From: Nakaseomyces glabratus
Lineage: Eukaryota > Ascomycota > Saccharomycetes > Saccharomycetales > Saccharomycetaceae
Length of the DNA stretch: 64,000 nucleotides
Assembly (NCBI RefSeq): GCF_010111755.1
Contig: NC_088960.1
Coordinates: 930,001 to 994,000, forward strand
Direction of reading: 5' to 3'
The position numbers and the translations under genes are program-made. This document shows positions 44,151 through 56,231 of this stretch, in pieces. The notes beneath the pieces were generated by a model. The model did no database searches and was not told where the DNA came from. It was given only the letters and a program-made list of their open reading frames with translations. Position 1 is the stretch's first letter; the number at the start of each line of letters is the position of its first letter.

Positions 44151-44586
44151 AATTGCTAAATTATTTAAATAGCTGAATGTATTTCCTGGTAGAAAATATG
44201 GTATCTGTGTTGGACAATCTCTGTTGTACAGTATCTGTATCTCTGAAATAGAAGGTGAAAGTAAAACTTCCTTTCTATAAATTTTTCACTTAGGAATAAA
44301 TTAAAGAAAGACCTCCTTATGCTAGTATGACTTCAACTTAGAGATAACACTCTCACAAATCGTAATTCTCTTTCGATAACTCTTCAAATTGATGGTCTTG
44401 CCAAGTGAAAAATTCTGCGATGAGCATCTTTTTTCTTAGAAAATGAAAAAAATTGAAAAACTGCGGTAATACGCGATGAGTAGCTTGAATAAGTGTCGAT
44501 TGCTGCCGATAAGTTAGTGCTATTTTGCTCAGCTCCTGAACTGCTACTACTCTAACTAGTTGTTCATTCTTTTGTATGCATACCAA
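44151..44586. promoter_or_regulatory. Divergent AIR-RMI1 promoter with RRPE and PAC motifs
   Basis: The 436 bp between divergent starts contains TGAAAAATT (44406-44414) followed by GCGATGAGCA (44417-44426), and a second GCGATGAGTA at 44473-44482. RRPE next to PAC is the hallmark of ribosome-biogenesis promoters. AIR is the likelier target. Confidence 0.6.
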
Positions 44587-45288
44587 ATGTCTCTATCAGA
44601 TATTCTCCCGAATGATATAACAACAATTACTAGCCTGGGGAGCTTCAAGGCCACACCTGGCACACGAGAAAATACTATATACCAAGCATTGTGTAATGTT
44701 CCTTGGTTGGATGGTCTTGGCAGAGCTCAGATCATTGAAACTAAGATGCTTGCTGTGGACAGGGACCTTCTTTTTCAGATCATGATGGTTGAGAATATAA
44801 GTAAATCTAAAGTGACTCAAATAGATGATATGAAGACTACAATTGATCCCAGAAATCAGCGGGTAGATAGACTCCATAATAGTAACCCCAATGGTCCTAG
44901 CAAGAAATATAAAGTCATCAATGAGGTAAATATTGAAGAAGACGATGGTAATGGAAGCACTGAATCAAATGGAGTGATCGGCGGAGAGAAAGTAATGTAT
45001 AAATTGACTTTACAAAGCAGGTCCGGACAAATATTTTATGCAATAAATCTCAAGCCTATATCATGGCCTTTAGCTGTCTTGGGATCAAAAATCGTAATAA
45101 AAAAAGGTACAAAATTTAGTAGAGGCATGTTTTTGCTGGCCGAGGACAATGCTATATTTGTAGGTGGAATGGTAAAGAAATGGAATGAAGATAAAGACTT
45201 GAAAATATTAGAATATCTAGAGACTAAAGCAAATAAGGAAAACGAACGCTTGCAGGCCTTGAAGGACTCTAGGAAGAGGAAGAGGTAG
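44587..45288 (+). CDS. RMI1: Rmi1, subunit of the Sgs1-Top3-Rmi1 complex
   Basis: OB-fold protein that stimulates Top3 decatenation and double Holliday-junction dissolution. From the ATG at 44587 the protein has 233 residues (S. cerevisiae 241); the open frame extends nine codons upstream only through TTG. Visible family parts are an N-terminal helical segment (SLGSFKATPGTREN), the OB-fold core with LQSRSGQIFYAINLKPISWP and GSKIVIKKGTKFSRGMFLL, and a lysine-rich C-terminus. An acidic loop (NIEEDDGNGSTESNG) interrupts the middle. MET12 and RAD1 follow, as in YPL024W-YPL022W. Confidence 0.9.
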   Translation: MSLSDILPNDITTITSLGSFKATPGTRENTIYQALCNVPWLDGLGRAQIIETKMLAVDRDLLFQIMMVENISKSKVTQIDDMKTTIDPRNQRVDRLHNSNPNGPSKKYKVINEVNIEEDDGNGSTESNGVIGGEKVMYKLTLQSRSGQIFYAINLKPISWPLAVLGSKIVIKKGTKFSRGMFLLAEDNAIFVGGMVKKWNEDKDLKILEYLETKANKENERLQALKDSRKRKR

Positions 45289-45462
45289 GGATAATATGCC
45301 ATCTCCATATTTATTAATTATGTAAAATTGGCTCATGATGCAGTTATTTATTACCTGAAGAAGTATATAATGATAAAAGCATATTGTAATTCAGCTGAGA
45401 ATGTACTTCATATAAATTAGTTCATTTTCTAGGGAAATGTCATTCGGACCAGACATTGGGCA

Positions 45463-47805
<2,343 letters not shown>

Positions 47806-50800
47806 ATGCAATTGTTTGTACAAGACGACTCCGATGATGAGTTGCAATTGGAGCTGTCCCAGCAAGAGGAACAGAAGCAGAAACAGTTCAATGATTCACG
47901 TAGACTCATAGATGAGACTCAACAGAAGAACGATGAGCAAGTATCTGTGGTTAGTGAGACCACTGTCTACAGTCCAAATGATGAAGACGCTATACTCTAT
48001 CCACTAATTCCAGATGATCTTGATGAATCAACTGAGTTCAAGCCCAATATTGAGGATATAAGGCCTGTTGACATACAATTGAATCTATCGTTGCCGTTTC
48101 AGCAGCAAATCATTGAGGATGTGCTTGCTACTGATGATCCTTTAGTAATTATGGGTAAAGGGCTTGGTATGGTCCCCATTGTGTCTAATCTGCTTCACGT
48201 ACTAGCCACTCCTACTGTTATAAAAGGGCAATTGAAGCGCTCCCTTGTGGTTGTCTTGAATGCCACCGGGTCAGAGAATCGGCAAATATCAGAAGAGCTT
48301 GAGGAGTTGAATTGGCTAGTAAATGCAGATGATAATGCTGGGCCCTTTGCTAGCATAGATGAAGATGACGATGATGACCCTAAGTACTCAATATTTAATG
48401 AAGTCACGGCGGAAACTCTAAGTGTGGAGAAAAGAAGGCAATTATATTTAAAGGGTGGTATTGTCAGTGTTACGTCTCGGATATTTATCGTTGATTTGCT
48501 TTCAGGAACTATACATCCAAACAGAATAACTGGTTTCGTAGTTTTAAATGCTGATAACTTGAGAAATTTTTCGAATGAATCGTTTATTTTGGAGATATAC
48601 AGATCAAAGAATAGATGGGGTTTCATAAAAGCGTTTTCAAATAACCCAGAATCATTTTCGATGTCTTTTTCTCCATTGATAAATAAAATGAAAGAGCTTC
48701 ATCTTAAGAATGTTCTTTTATGGCCTCGATTTAGGATTGAGGTATCTGCCTCACTCAACAATGAAAAAGTTATCAATGGTCAGATTAGGTCGGATAAGGT
48801 TATTGAAGTGCGTATTAACCCCACTAATGCAATGTCACAGATACAATTTGGCCTAATGGGTTGTTTGAAGAAATGTATAGAAGAATTGACACGGAAAAAT
48901 ACAGAAATATCGATAGAATATTGGAATATCGAGAATATTTTGGATGCAAACTTTATCAGATCTATAGATGCGATAATGGTGCCAAATTGGCACAGAATTT
49001 CTTTTGAATCAAAACAATTGGTTAAGGATATCAAGTATTTGAAGAGATTATTAAAGATGCTCTACTCCAGTGATGCAGTTGATTTTTACGAAGAGGTACA
49101 GCTTAGTTTAGAAGCTAATAAGCCGAGTTTGGGTAGAAAATACTCAGAATCGCCATGGTTAATGGCAGAGGAATCTCAATTAGTTATTTCATATGCTAGA
49201 CAAAGAATTTTCAACGGTCAGGATTATGTTTTAGAGGAACTTCCTAAATGGGATCAGTTACTAAGTATACTTGATGATATTGCCTATGAGAAAACAACTA
49301 GAAATATTGAAGGTTCTACCCTAATTGTTTGTAATAATAACACCACTGTGTTGCAGCTAAGGCGGGTAATCTCAAAATATGATAATGAGTTTGGTATGCG
49401 TAACATTATGCTAAGTAAACTTGAATGGTACAAAATGAAGAGAGAGGAGCGTAAAAGAATTGTTCGAGATTTCAAGAAAGAAGAAACCGAGCCTGAAGTA
49501 CAGCTATCTGTCAGTTCCTCTTTTGCCAAGGAGGAAGTAGTGACCAAAAGAAGAAGGACTCGTGGGGCTGCCGCTGTAGCTGCTGTGCAAAAACTACATA
49601 GTGCTGGTTCAGGCATTGATATAGAGGATGTGATTGAAAATTACGATTTTAATGCGGAAGCACAGGGAACTATGAAATCTACGTCCGATGATTTGATAGA
49701 AGATTACAGGGTAGAGGAACAAGAGGGTTATTATAACGTTGAAGATGAAGGAGAGTACGATGACTTTGAAAACAGTACTTTATTCAAGGAGTTTATGAAA
49801 AGAGAAGCTGATCTAATTGATCAAACAATGCAAAAGAAGAAGGAAAATTTTGAGTACTTGGATAGACAGGATCAATTACTGATAGAAACTTTTAGTAGGA
49901 TAGGTGATGACGTTTTATTTGAGGAGATGATGCCATCTTATATTATCATGTATGAACCTGACTTAGCGTTTATTAGAAAAGTCGAAATCTTCAGAGCTTT
50001 AAAAAGAGAGAACCCTCCAAAAATATTTTTTCTGTACTATGGTGATAGTGCAGAAGAACAAACTCACCTTCTTTCTATAAAAAAGGAAAAAGATGCTTTT
50101 AGTAAATTAATTAGAGAAAATGCAACTTTAGCACAGAGATTTGAAGCTCAGACGGATCTCTCACATTTCAAAAATCTTGCTGAAAGAAAGCTTAAGCTAT
50201 CCAATATCCGGAAAACTAATACTAGAACTGCAGGTGGTCAACTTGGCCTGCGAGAGCTAACTCAAGATGTAGTATTGGTAGATACTAGAGAATTTAATGC
50301 CGCGTTGCCGGGTTTGCTGTTTCGATATGGGGTAAGGGTAATACCATGCATGTTAACTGTCGGTGATTATGTTCTTACACCAGATATTTGCGTTGAAAGG
50401 AAATCAATATCTGATCTAATTGGATCTCTCCAAAACCATAGACTTGAGGCGCAATGTAAAAAAATGTCTAAGCACTATAAGTATCCTACGTTGATGATAG
50501 AATTTGATGAAGGTCAATCATTTTCACTTGAACCTTTCAGTGAAAGAAGGCTATACAGATCAAGGGATTCTTCTACTACACATCCGATATCTAATAAGTT
50601 ATCTCAAGATGATATTCAAATGAAACTTTGTAAGTTAGTGATGAAGTTCCCAGGACTTAGAATAATGTGGTGTTCTTCTCCCTTGCAATCTGTAAATATC
50701 ATATTAGAATTAAAACTAGGGAGGGAACAACCGGATCCAAATATAGCAATTGAATTGGGTTTGCATAGGAAAATGGGTTTGTCTGAAAAAAGCATTGACA

Positions 50801-51021
50801 ATGAGCAAAGCTTTAAAAAGCTGTTATCAATTCCGGTCTTGTCTAAAATAGATTACTTTAACATAAGAAAGAAGGTCAAAACTTTTAGGAAACTAACAAA
50901 GATGAGGCTTATTGACATCCAGAATGTTGTTGGGAATGAAATGGTCGCCACAAAAGTGTATGAATTCTTGCATAATGATGATAACGACGATGATGACTAT
51001 GATATAAGTGATTTAGATTAA
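47806..51021 (+). CDS. RAD1: Rad1 (XPF), structure-specific endonuclease subunit
   Basis: With Rad10 it cuts 5' of lesions in nucleotide excision repair and trims flaps in recombination. The 1071 residues (S. cerevisiae 1100) comprise an acidic N-terminus, a degenerate helicase-like domain without functional Walker motifs (about 95-700), a lysine/arginine patch near residue 583 (TKRRRTRG), and the XPF nuclease domain at about 820-960 with VDTRE, GDYVLTPDICVERKSISDL (the GDxnERKx3D active site) and FDEGQSF. The C-terminal helix-hairpin-helix dimerises with Rad10 and is followed by a short acidic tail (DDNDDDDYD). Start ATG at 47806. It converges with SWI1. Confidence 0.97.
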   Translation: MQLFVQDDSDDELQLELSQQEEQKQKQFNDSRRLIDETQQKNDEQVSVVSETTVYSPNDEDAILYPLIPDDLDESTEFKPNIEDIRPVDIQLNLSLPFQQQIIEDVLATDDPLVIMGKGLGMVPIVSNLLHVLATPTVIKGQLKRSLVVVLNATGSENRQISEELEELNWLVNADDNAGPFASIDEDDDDDPKYSIFNEVTAETLSVEKRRQLYLKGGIVSVTSRIFIVDLLSGTIHPNRITGFVVLNADNLRNFSNESFILEIYRSKNRWGFIKAFSNNPESFSMSFSPLINKMKELHLKNVLLWPRFRIEVSASLNNEKVINGQIRSDKVIEVRINPTNAMSQIQFGLMGCLKKCIEELTRKNTEISIEYWNIENILDANFIRSIDAIMVPNWHRISFESKQLVKDIKYLKRLLKMLYSSDAVDFYEEVQLSLEANKPSLGRKYSESPWLMAEESQLVISYARQRIFNGQDYVLEELPKWDQLLSILDDIAYEKTTRNIEGSTLIVCNNNTTVLQLRRVISKYDNEFGMRNIMLSKLEWYKMKREERKRIVRDFKKEETEPEVQLSVSSSFAKEEVVTKRRRTRGAAAVAAVQKLHSAGSGIDIEDVIENYDFNAEAQGTMKSTSDDLIEDYRVEEQEGYYNVEDEGEYDDFENSTLFKEFMKREADLIDQTMQKKKENFEYLDRQDQLLIETFSRIGDDVLFEEMMPSYIIMYEPDLAFIRKVEIFRALKRENPPKIFFLYYGDSAEEQTHLLSIKKEKDAFSKLIRENATLAQRFEAQTDLSHFKNLAERKLKLSNIRKTNTRTAGGQLGLRELTQDVVLVDTREFNAALPGLLFRYGVRVIPCMLTVGDYVLTPDICVERKSISDLIGSLQNHRLEAQCKKMSKHYKYPTLMIEFDEGQSFSLEPFSERRLYRSRDSSTTHPISNKLSQDDIQMKLCKLVMKFPGLRIMWCSSPLQSVNIILELKLGREQPDPNIAIELGLHRKMGLSEKSIDNEQSFKKLLSIPVLSKIDYFNIRKKVKTFRKLTKMRLIDIQNVVGNEMVATKVYEFLHNDDNDDDDYDISDLD

Positions 51022-51184
51022 GATGTGCATACATGAAAAGCATAATAGGACAATGATAATATTAACTTCGTATTTAAATTAGTATTTTGTATCTGCTTAA
51101 AATTAGAAATGGAATATGTAACAACTATATGTATTGTATCTTATTAATTTAATAGTCATGGAAAATTCTTTTTGAAATCTTATT

Positions 51185-54100
51185 TCATGCTCTCGATAAT
51201 ATTTCATCTTTAAGTTCAATAAGGCATTGTGTCTGCTGTAGAATATCGGGGTGTAAATATTGATTGGTAATAATTTCGATACTTTCAATTTCTCCCGGGA
51301 AAAGCTCCGGAACAGCGGCCAATGTTTTAGACGCAATTTCATCTTTGTCATTAGTTTTCACCTTTTCATCAATTTCAAGCGCTTTATCTATCATTAAGTT
51401 GACTAATTTCAAGCATGATGAACCAATCAATGGAGCAAGTTTCTTGAATTCCATGTTTTCCATCACACTATTTCCGTTCGCCTTTGATAACTCATTGGTA
51501 TCCCCAGATATATCATTGTAAAGCTTCCCTAATGAACGCAGCTTGTAACCGTAGTTTTCAGCGGTAGTTAGCCATATTAAAGGCATATTTTTCTTTAGTG
51601 TGTACTCATTAACAGATTTCTCATCACAAACCTGATCTACAATTAGAAGTAGAGATGTTATTGATTGTGAAATCAAAGGTGTCATGCTATAAAGCAGTGA
51701 GCTTGTTTCATTTATTTGCTCAAAGGGAATCACAGAGAGTAGAAATGAAACTACATCATTTAGTAATTTATATTGATCGCCCTTACAGTACGCATCTACT
51801 AGCTTTTTGGTTAGCAGTTCGTCTTTACTTAACGAGTCGTCTCTAGTGGCAGATGAAAATGAAAACAATAAACGCATTATGATATTTTTGGTCGATTGCT
51901 CAGTCGATAGCAGCTTAGAAAGTACATCCACACCAAATGACTGATATTTGCCCCATGTTAGAGAATACTCGTTATAAGACAGTTCGTCACTTCTTAAGCT
52001 GCCAGAGTTCTTCTTTGGTTCTCCAAAACTTAAGATCAGAATTAGTAGTAAAAATCCGTCCACGGACGAATGAAATGGCATTAGGTGAGCAATGTTAGAC
52101 AATGTTATGGCAATATCTTTTCTGAAGTTTAGTCTTTTTCTTTCAAAAACAAACTTTTCGTGGTCTAAAAACACTGCCCATAACATATCGGCAAAAAATC
52201 TTCTTAGGAAAGGGTTAGATGCTAATATCCTTGCGTTCGCCTCTGAAAAGGAAGCATTTCTGAGAATCATACAGATGGTAGATAATTGATCTGTTATAAG
52301 AATTCTTGCATTCTCTGCACCTTTGGTGTTTACTTTTGTCAATGGGCAATCGACTTCATCTTTTACAGCTCTTAGTGACAAAAGGTAGGATGGCACATGA
52401 AGCTTATTTGGAAATTGATTCTGCAGGTACTTGACAGGTGTTGGTAAAAGATCCCATGTGTTATTGTATATTGGCTTTAGTAAGTCACTTATTTCACTTG
52501 TCATTGGGGGTATTGTATCTTTACTGTCTTGATTATCATTTAATGACGAATTTTGTAGGATATCGGTACCAGTTAATGAATCGACTCTTACTGAATTTCC
52601 ACTTTCTACTGTGTTTTTTGCTAATTTATCAAAAATCTGATCAATATTGTGATTCGTCTTTGAAAATGTGCATGTATCATTGGACAGGAAGGATTCCACC
52701 TCATCGCTAAGTACATAAGAAAACAAATTGGTTTGAAGAAGCCTTAAATCTGATTTATTTTCACAAAGGTTGGAGAGTAAGTTGATGCCCAGAATGCACA
52801 ATGACTCAATCAATTCTGGGTACATTTCTATATTTAATTCAAGTACAGCATCTGAGCTGGTAACCAGTAAGGTATTGAGTGCAACATTTATTTCACCAAT
52901 ATTTCCTGCCTGTAACGACATTGACAAAGCATGCAAATTTACGGTACCTAATTCCGGAGCAAACAAGAAAATTGGTTTGTTAGCATTCACTTTTTCTCCT
53001 ACCTTAGCGACATATTCAATATCATATCCATTAGATCTTTGAATAACACGTTTGAGAGGAGTATAATTTCTACATAGAGATCGCTTGTATACTTTTGGCA
53101 ATTTTTCCAACTCCTTTTTATACTGATCTTTTAGTTTTTGCTCTATAACCATTTTTTGCTGTAATTGTTGCTCTTCAATATATTGTTGCTGTTTCTTTTG
53201 CATTTCTTCTAATTGCTTCTTTTCGAGTTCAAGTTCTTTCTTAGTCTTTTTCTTTTGTCTTGGTTTCCTAGGTTTCTTCACAGCTTTTTTTGCGTTTTGA
53301 TCTAAATTTATTATACTTGTTGAGGGTACAGGGGTTGCTATCGGAGTTCCTGTTGGTGTATCAGTAGATGCCTTCTTTCTTCTGTTCTCTTTTCTCTGTT
53401 TACTGTCAAATGTTGTTTGTTGATTTATCATGGGAGAGTTAGTAGTATCAAAGGATCCCACCATATTTTGACTCTGATTGGAAAAATGCATTTGGTTCTT
53501 TTGTGGAATTGCCTGTTGTTGAAGTTGCGTAGGAGTTTGACCTTGATTTTGGTTTTGTATCTGTCCTGGCTGTTGAGAAGGTTGTTGCTGTAATCCTTGC
53601 TGTTGTTGTAATCCTTGCTGCTGTTGGACTTTCTTTAATAGCTCTTGCAAAAATTGCTGTAGGAAGAATTTTTTGGCTTGAGTTTCTTTTTGTCCTTCAG
53701 GAGATTCTAGAAACTTCTCATATGGGTAGATTAATTTGTAATATACCCCTTCCAATTCTTGGGCGTTTGAAATTTGAAGTTTTTGAGCTAAAAAGTTCCA
53801 TTGTTGATTTCTTGATATTTGCTCCCCGCCGCCAAGTCTTTGAGTAAACATGAACAGGTAAAATAAATTCACTTTCTTACCTTGAATTTCCGGAATTGAT
53901 TGTAGAGGCATGTGGATTCTCTTACAGTTTTCTATCAGTGATTTCATGAATAGTTCGTATTGTTTGTTGTTAAGTTCCATTGATATCTTTTGCTGAAGAG
54001 CTGGATGTAGATTTTGAAGAATTGACTTTTTTTGCTGCTGTAGATTTCCATTTGCTGGGTTTGGTGAATTTGGTTGCTGCATTGCTTGTCTATTCTGCGC

Positions 54101-55438
54101 TTTAAATCGAGCCTGTGCTTGAGCCTGAGCTTGTGCCTGAGCCTTCGCCTGTGCTTGAGCTTGTGCTTGAGCTTGGGCCTGAGCTTGGGCCTGGGCCTGG
54201 GCCTGGGCCTTAGCCTTAGCCTGTGCTTGGGCTTGTGCTTGTGCTTGAGCTTGAGCTTGAGCTTGAGCCTGAGCTTGAGCTTGGGCTTGGGCTTGTGCTT
54301 GGGCTTGGGCTTGAGCTTGGGCTTGTGCTTGGGCTTGGGCTTGGGCTTGGGCTTGGGCTTGGGCTTGGGCTTGGGCTTGTGCCTGCATTTGAGCTTGTTT
54401 TTGAGCGTGTACTTGTTGTTGGACCTGTTGCTGAGCTTGCTTCTGTAACTGCTGTTGTGATTGTTGTTTACGTATCTGTTGTTGTTGTAAAGCTTGGAAT
54501 CTTCTTTGTTGTCTCTGTTGTAGTGCAGCTAATATTGCAGCTCTATCTTGAGGGCTTGCGTTTTGTAATGCAAGAGCATCCTTTCCAGAAATCTTACTGT
54601 TATTACTGGAACTCCGTCCACTGTTCTGATTCATTGGTAAGTTGTTTTGTTGCATTTGGTTAGGAATGTTAGGTGAACCATGAGTAGACATAATACTGTT
54701 CGAAGGCATATTGGATCCAAATTGCATATTCATGTTATCCTGATTAGCACCTACAGCACCAGGAGTAGAATTACTGCCACTAAGATTCATATTGTTCGAT
54801 GATCCAGGAGTATTAGCTGACTGATTAAACATCAAGATCTGTTGAGGAGTGTTAGCACTGGACTGTATATTAGACATGGTCATTTGAGGGGAAAGCGTAT
54901 TTGTCATATTTGCATTCATATTATTATTAGAGTTATCAGCACCATTGAAGTTTAATCCCAATATCTGGTTATCCACCATAGAGTTTTTAGCAAGGATTGC
55001 CTGTGGTGACAAGCTGCCGCTGGCTTGGAAATTATTCATTGCAGAAGAGTTCTGAGGAGGTGCAGCGTCAAAATTAGAGCCTACAGAACCCATTGGTGAT
55101 TGATTAGTCACAAAGTTGCCTGGTACTGTGTATGGAGTATTGGGATTGGATACAAAATTGTTCATATTATTACTATTATTATTCCCATTGTTATTCGATG
55201 TATTCGAGATATTCATGTTCATATTCATGTTACTATTATTACTCTGAGTTCTAATGTCTCCATCATTAAAAGGTTTGTTATTGTAAAACTGAGAATCGTC
55301 CATCTTCTGGTTCCCTGAATTGGAAGTATCCATTAGGTCTCCAAATAAAAACTGTGTAGAGTTCATTTCGTTATTAAAGAAAGGTGAATCCATATTATTA
55401 TCGTCTCCTTCGGGAGCACCACTGTTGAAAAAGTCCAT
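51185..55438 (-). CDS. SWI1: Swi1, ARID-domain subunit of SWI/SNF
   Basis: Large subunit of the SWI/SNF chromatin remodeller. The 1417 residues (S. cerevisiae 1314) begin with an Asn/Ser/Met-rich, prion-like N-terminus (1-280), then a Gln/Ala tract (about 349-442, see repeat), an ARID DNA-binding domain at about 485-580 ([51 protein letters not shown]), a Gln-rich linker, a basic [19 protein letters not shown] segment, and a conserved helical C-terminal region that anchors it in the complex. I first considered Gal11/Med15 because of the Q/A tract, but the ARID decides it. It follows RAD1 as YPL016W does after loss of the intervening genes. Confidence 0.93.
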   Translation of the reverse strand: MDFFNSGAPEGDDNNMDSPFFNNEMNSTQFLFGDLMDTSNSGNQKMDDSQFYNNKPFNDGDIRTQSNNSNMNMNMNISNTSNNNGNNNSNNMNNFVSNPNTPYTVPGNFVTNQSPMGSVGSNFDAAPPQNSSAMNNFQASGSLSPQAILAKNSMVDNQILGLNFNGADNSNNNMNANMTNTLSPQMTMSNIQSSANTPQQILMFNQSANTPGSSNNMNLSGSNSTPGAVGANQDNMNMQFGSNMPSNSIMSTHGSPNIPNQMQQNNLPMNQNSGRSSSNNSKISGKDALALQNASPQDRAAILAALQQRQQRRFQALQQQQIRKQQSQQQLQKQAQQQVQQQVHAQKQAQMQAQAQAQAQAQAQAQAQAQAQAQAQAQAQAQAQAQAQAQAQAQAQAQAQAQAQAQAKAKAQAQAQAQAQAQAQAQAQAQAKAQAQAQAQAQARFKAQNRQAMQQPNSPNPANGNLQQQKKSILQNLHPALQQKISMELNNKQYELFMKSLIENCKRIHMPLQSIPEIQGKKVNLFYLFMFTQRLGGGEQISRNQQWNFLAQKLQISNAQELEGVYYKLIYPYEKFLESPEGQKETQAKKFFLQQFLQELLKKVQQQQGLQQQQGLQQQPSQQPGQIQNQNQGQTPTQLQQQAIPQKNQMHFSNQSQNMVGSFDTTNSPMINQQTTFDSKQRKENRRKKASTDTPTGTPIATPVPSTSIINLDQNAKKAVKKPRKPRQKKKTKKELELEKKQLEEMQKKQQQYIEEQQLQQKMVIEQKLKDQYKKELEKLPKVYKRSLCRNYTPLKRVIQRSNGYDIEYVAKVGEKVNANKPIFLFAPELGTVNLHALSMSLQAGNIGEINVALNTLLVTSSDAVLELNIEMYPELIESLCILGINLLSNLCENKSDLRLLQTNLFSYVLSDEVESFLSNDTCTFSKTNHNIDQIFDKLAKNTVESGNSVRVDSLTGTDILQNSSLNDNQDSKDTIPPMTSEISDLLKPIYNNTWDLLPTPVKYLQNQFPNKLHVPSYLLSLRAVKDEVDCPLTKVNTKGAENARILITDQLSTICMILRNASFSEANARILASNPFLRRFFADMLWAVFLDHEKFVFERKRLNFRKDIAITLSNIAHLMPFHSSVDGFLLLILILSFGEPKKNSGSLRSDELSYNEYSLTWGKYQSFGVDVLSKLLSTEQSTKNIIMRLLFSFSSATRDDSLSKDELLTKKLVDAYCKGDQYKLLNDVVSFLLSVIPFEQINETSSLLYSMTPLISQSITSLLLIVDQVCDEKSVNEYTLKKNMPLIWLTTAENYGYKLRSLGKLYNDISGDTNELSKANGNSVMENMEFKKLAPLIGSSCLKLVNLMIDKALEIDEKVKTNDKDEIASKTLAAVPELFPGEIESIEIITNQYLHPDILQQTQCLIELKDEILSRA
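54110..54390. repeat. Hexanucleotide tract encoding (Gln-Ala)n in SWI1
   Basis: About 46 imperfect copies of a 6-bp unit (plus strand GCTTGG, GCTTGA, GCTTGT or GCCTGA variants) encode alternating Gln-Ala with a few Lys-Ala interruptions. Runs of identical GCTTGG units at 54325-54378 suggest recent expansion by slippage. Confidence 0.9.
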
Positions 55439-56231
55439 CTCACGCCAGTATTGTTTATTGAATTGTTGTGTATAGTCCTAAGATTTTCATAAACGTGTAA
55501 TAAGTTCACTCGGTGGATGAAGGTGTATAGAGAAAGAAAAACCCTGCTTTCCTGTATTTGTTTTCCCAAATTATATGATAGCTAATTTTCCAGCTTGCGT
55601 TACAGAGTTAGGTAGAGTGTCAAAAGTTAGTTTGTTACCACTTTTCAACAAATTATTGTATCTGCAACTTTAACAAACACACTTTGTCCAAAACGTCTTT
55701 GTCGTGGCAAGAACAAGCTGTTCAGATTGAAAATTCTTAGTGAAAGATGAACTTTACTATAGGTATGGGTTATTCCCTCAAATATCAACCGAAATATGTT
55801 AACTTTCACCTTATCTCAAACTGAATGTGCTAAAGTTTGAACAAAGATGCTCATCAGTTTGCTTATTATGACATTTCGCATTTGTCGTTGCACCAACTTG
55901 AAGAAAAACAAACTGGCACCGTCGTGTTTTGAACTCTTTGGCCGGGTAAAGGTTTTCGGATGTTCTCATAGTAACAACAGTAGTCATAGTCATAACCAGA
56001 TATGCTTTGGGTAACAGGTCGATTGAGACAATTGTAGTTTCATTGATATGTTTATTGAAAATTGTTTAGAGACTAATTTATATAGATATGAAGTAAATGA
56101 CACCAAAGTTGGTTAGTTTATTGAAGAAAACAAAAAAAAAAAAAACGACAAAATAAAAGAGTGTGTAGTTATAAAAACTAGTTGCTAAACAATATTTTTT
56201 AAACATTAGTTAATTAGACACTAAATAGCGT
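55439..56231. other. SWI1 promoter region and 3' region of the PEX5-family gene
   Basis: About 790 bp. It includes an A-run near 56131-56143 close to the end of the PEX5-family gene. No other gene is supported. The border between chromosome XVI-like synteny and the PEX5-family gene falls here. Confidence 0.5.

Noticed and set aside
54074..54663. Leu-rich open frames opposite the SWI1 Gln-Ala tract
   Set aside because: They are the complement of the hexanucleotide repeat, which reads Leu-Gly/Leu-Ser on the other strand.
51185..55438. Gal11/Med15 Mediator subunit
   Set aside because: The Gln/Ala tract suggested it, but there is no N-terminal KIX domain and there is a clear ARID domain, so it is Swi1.
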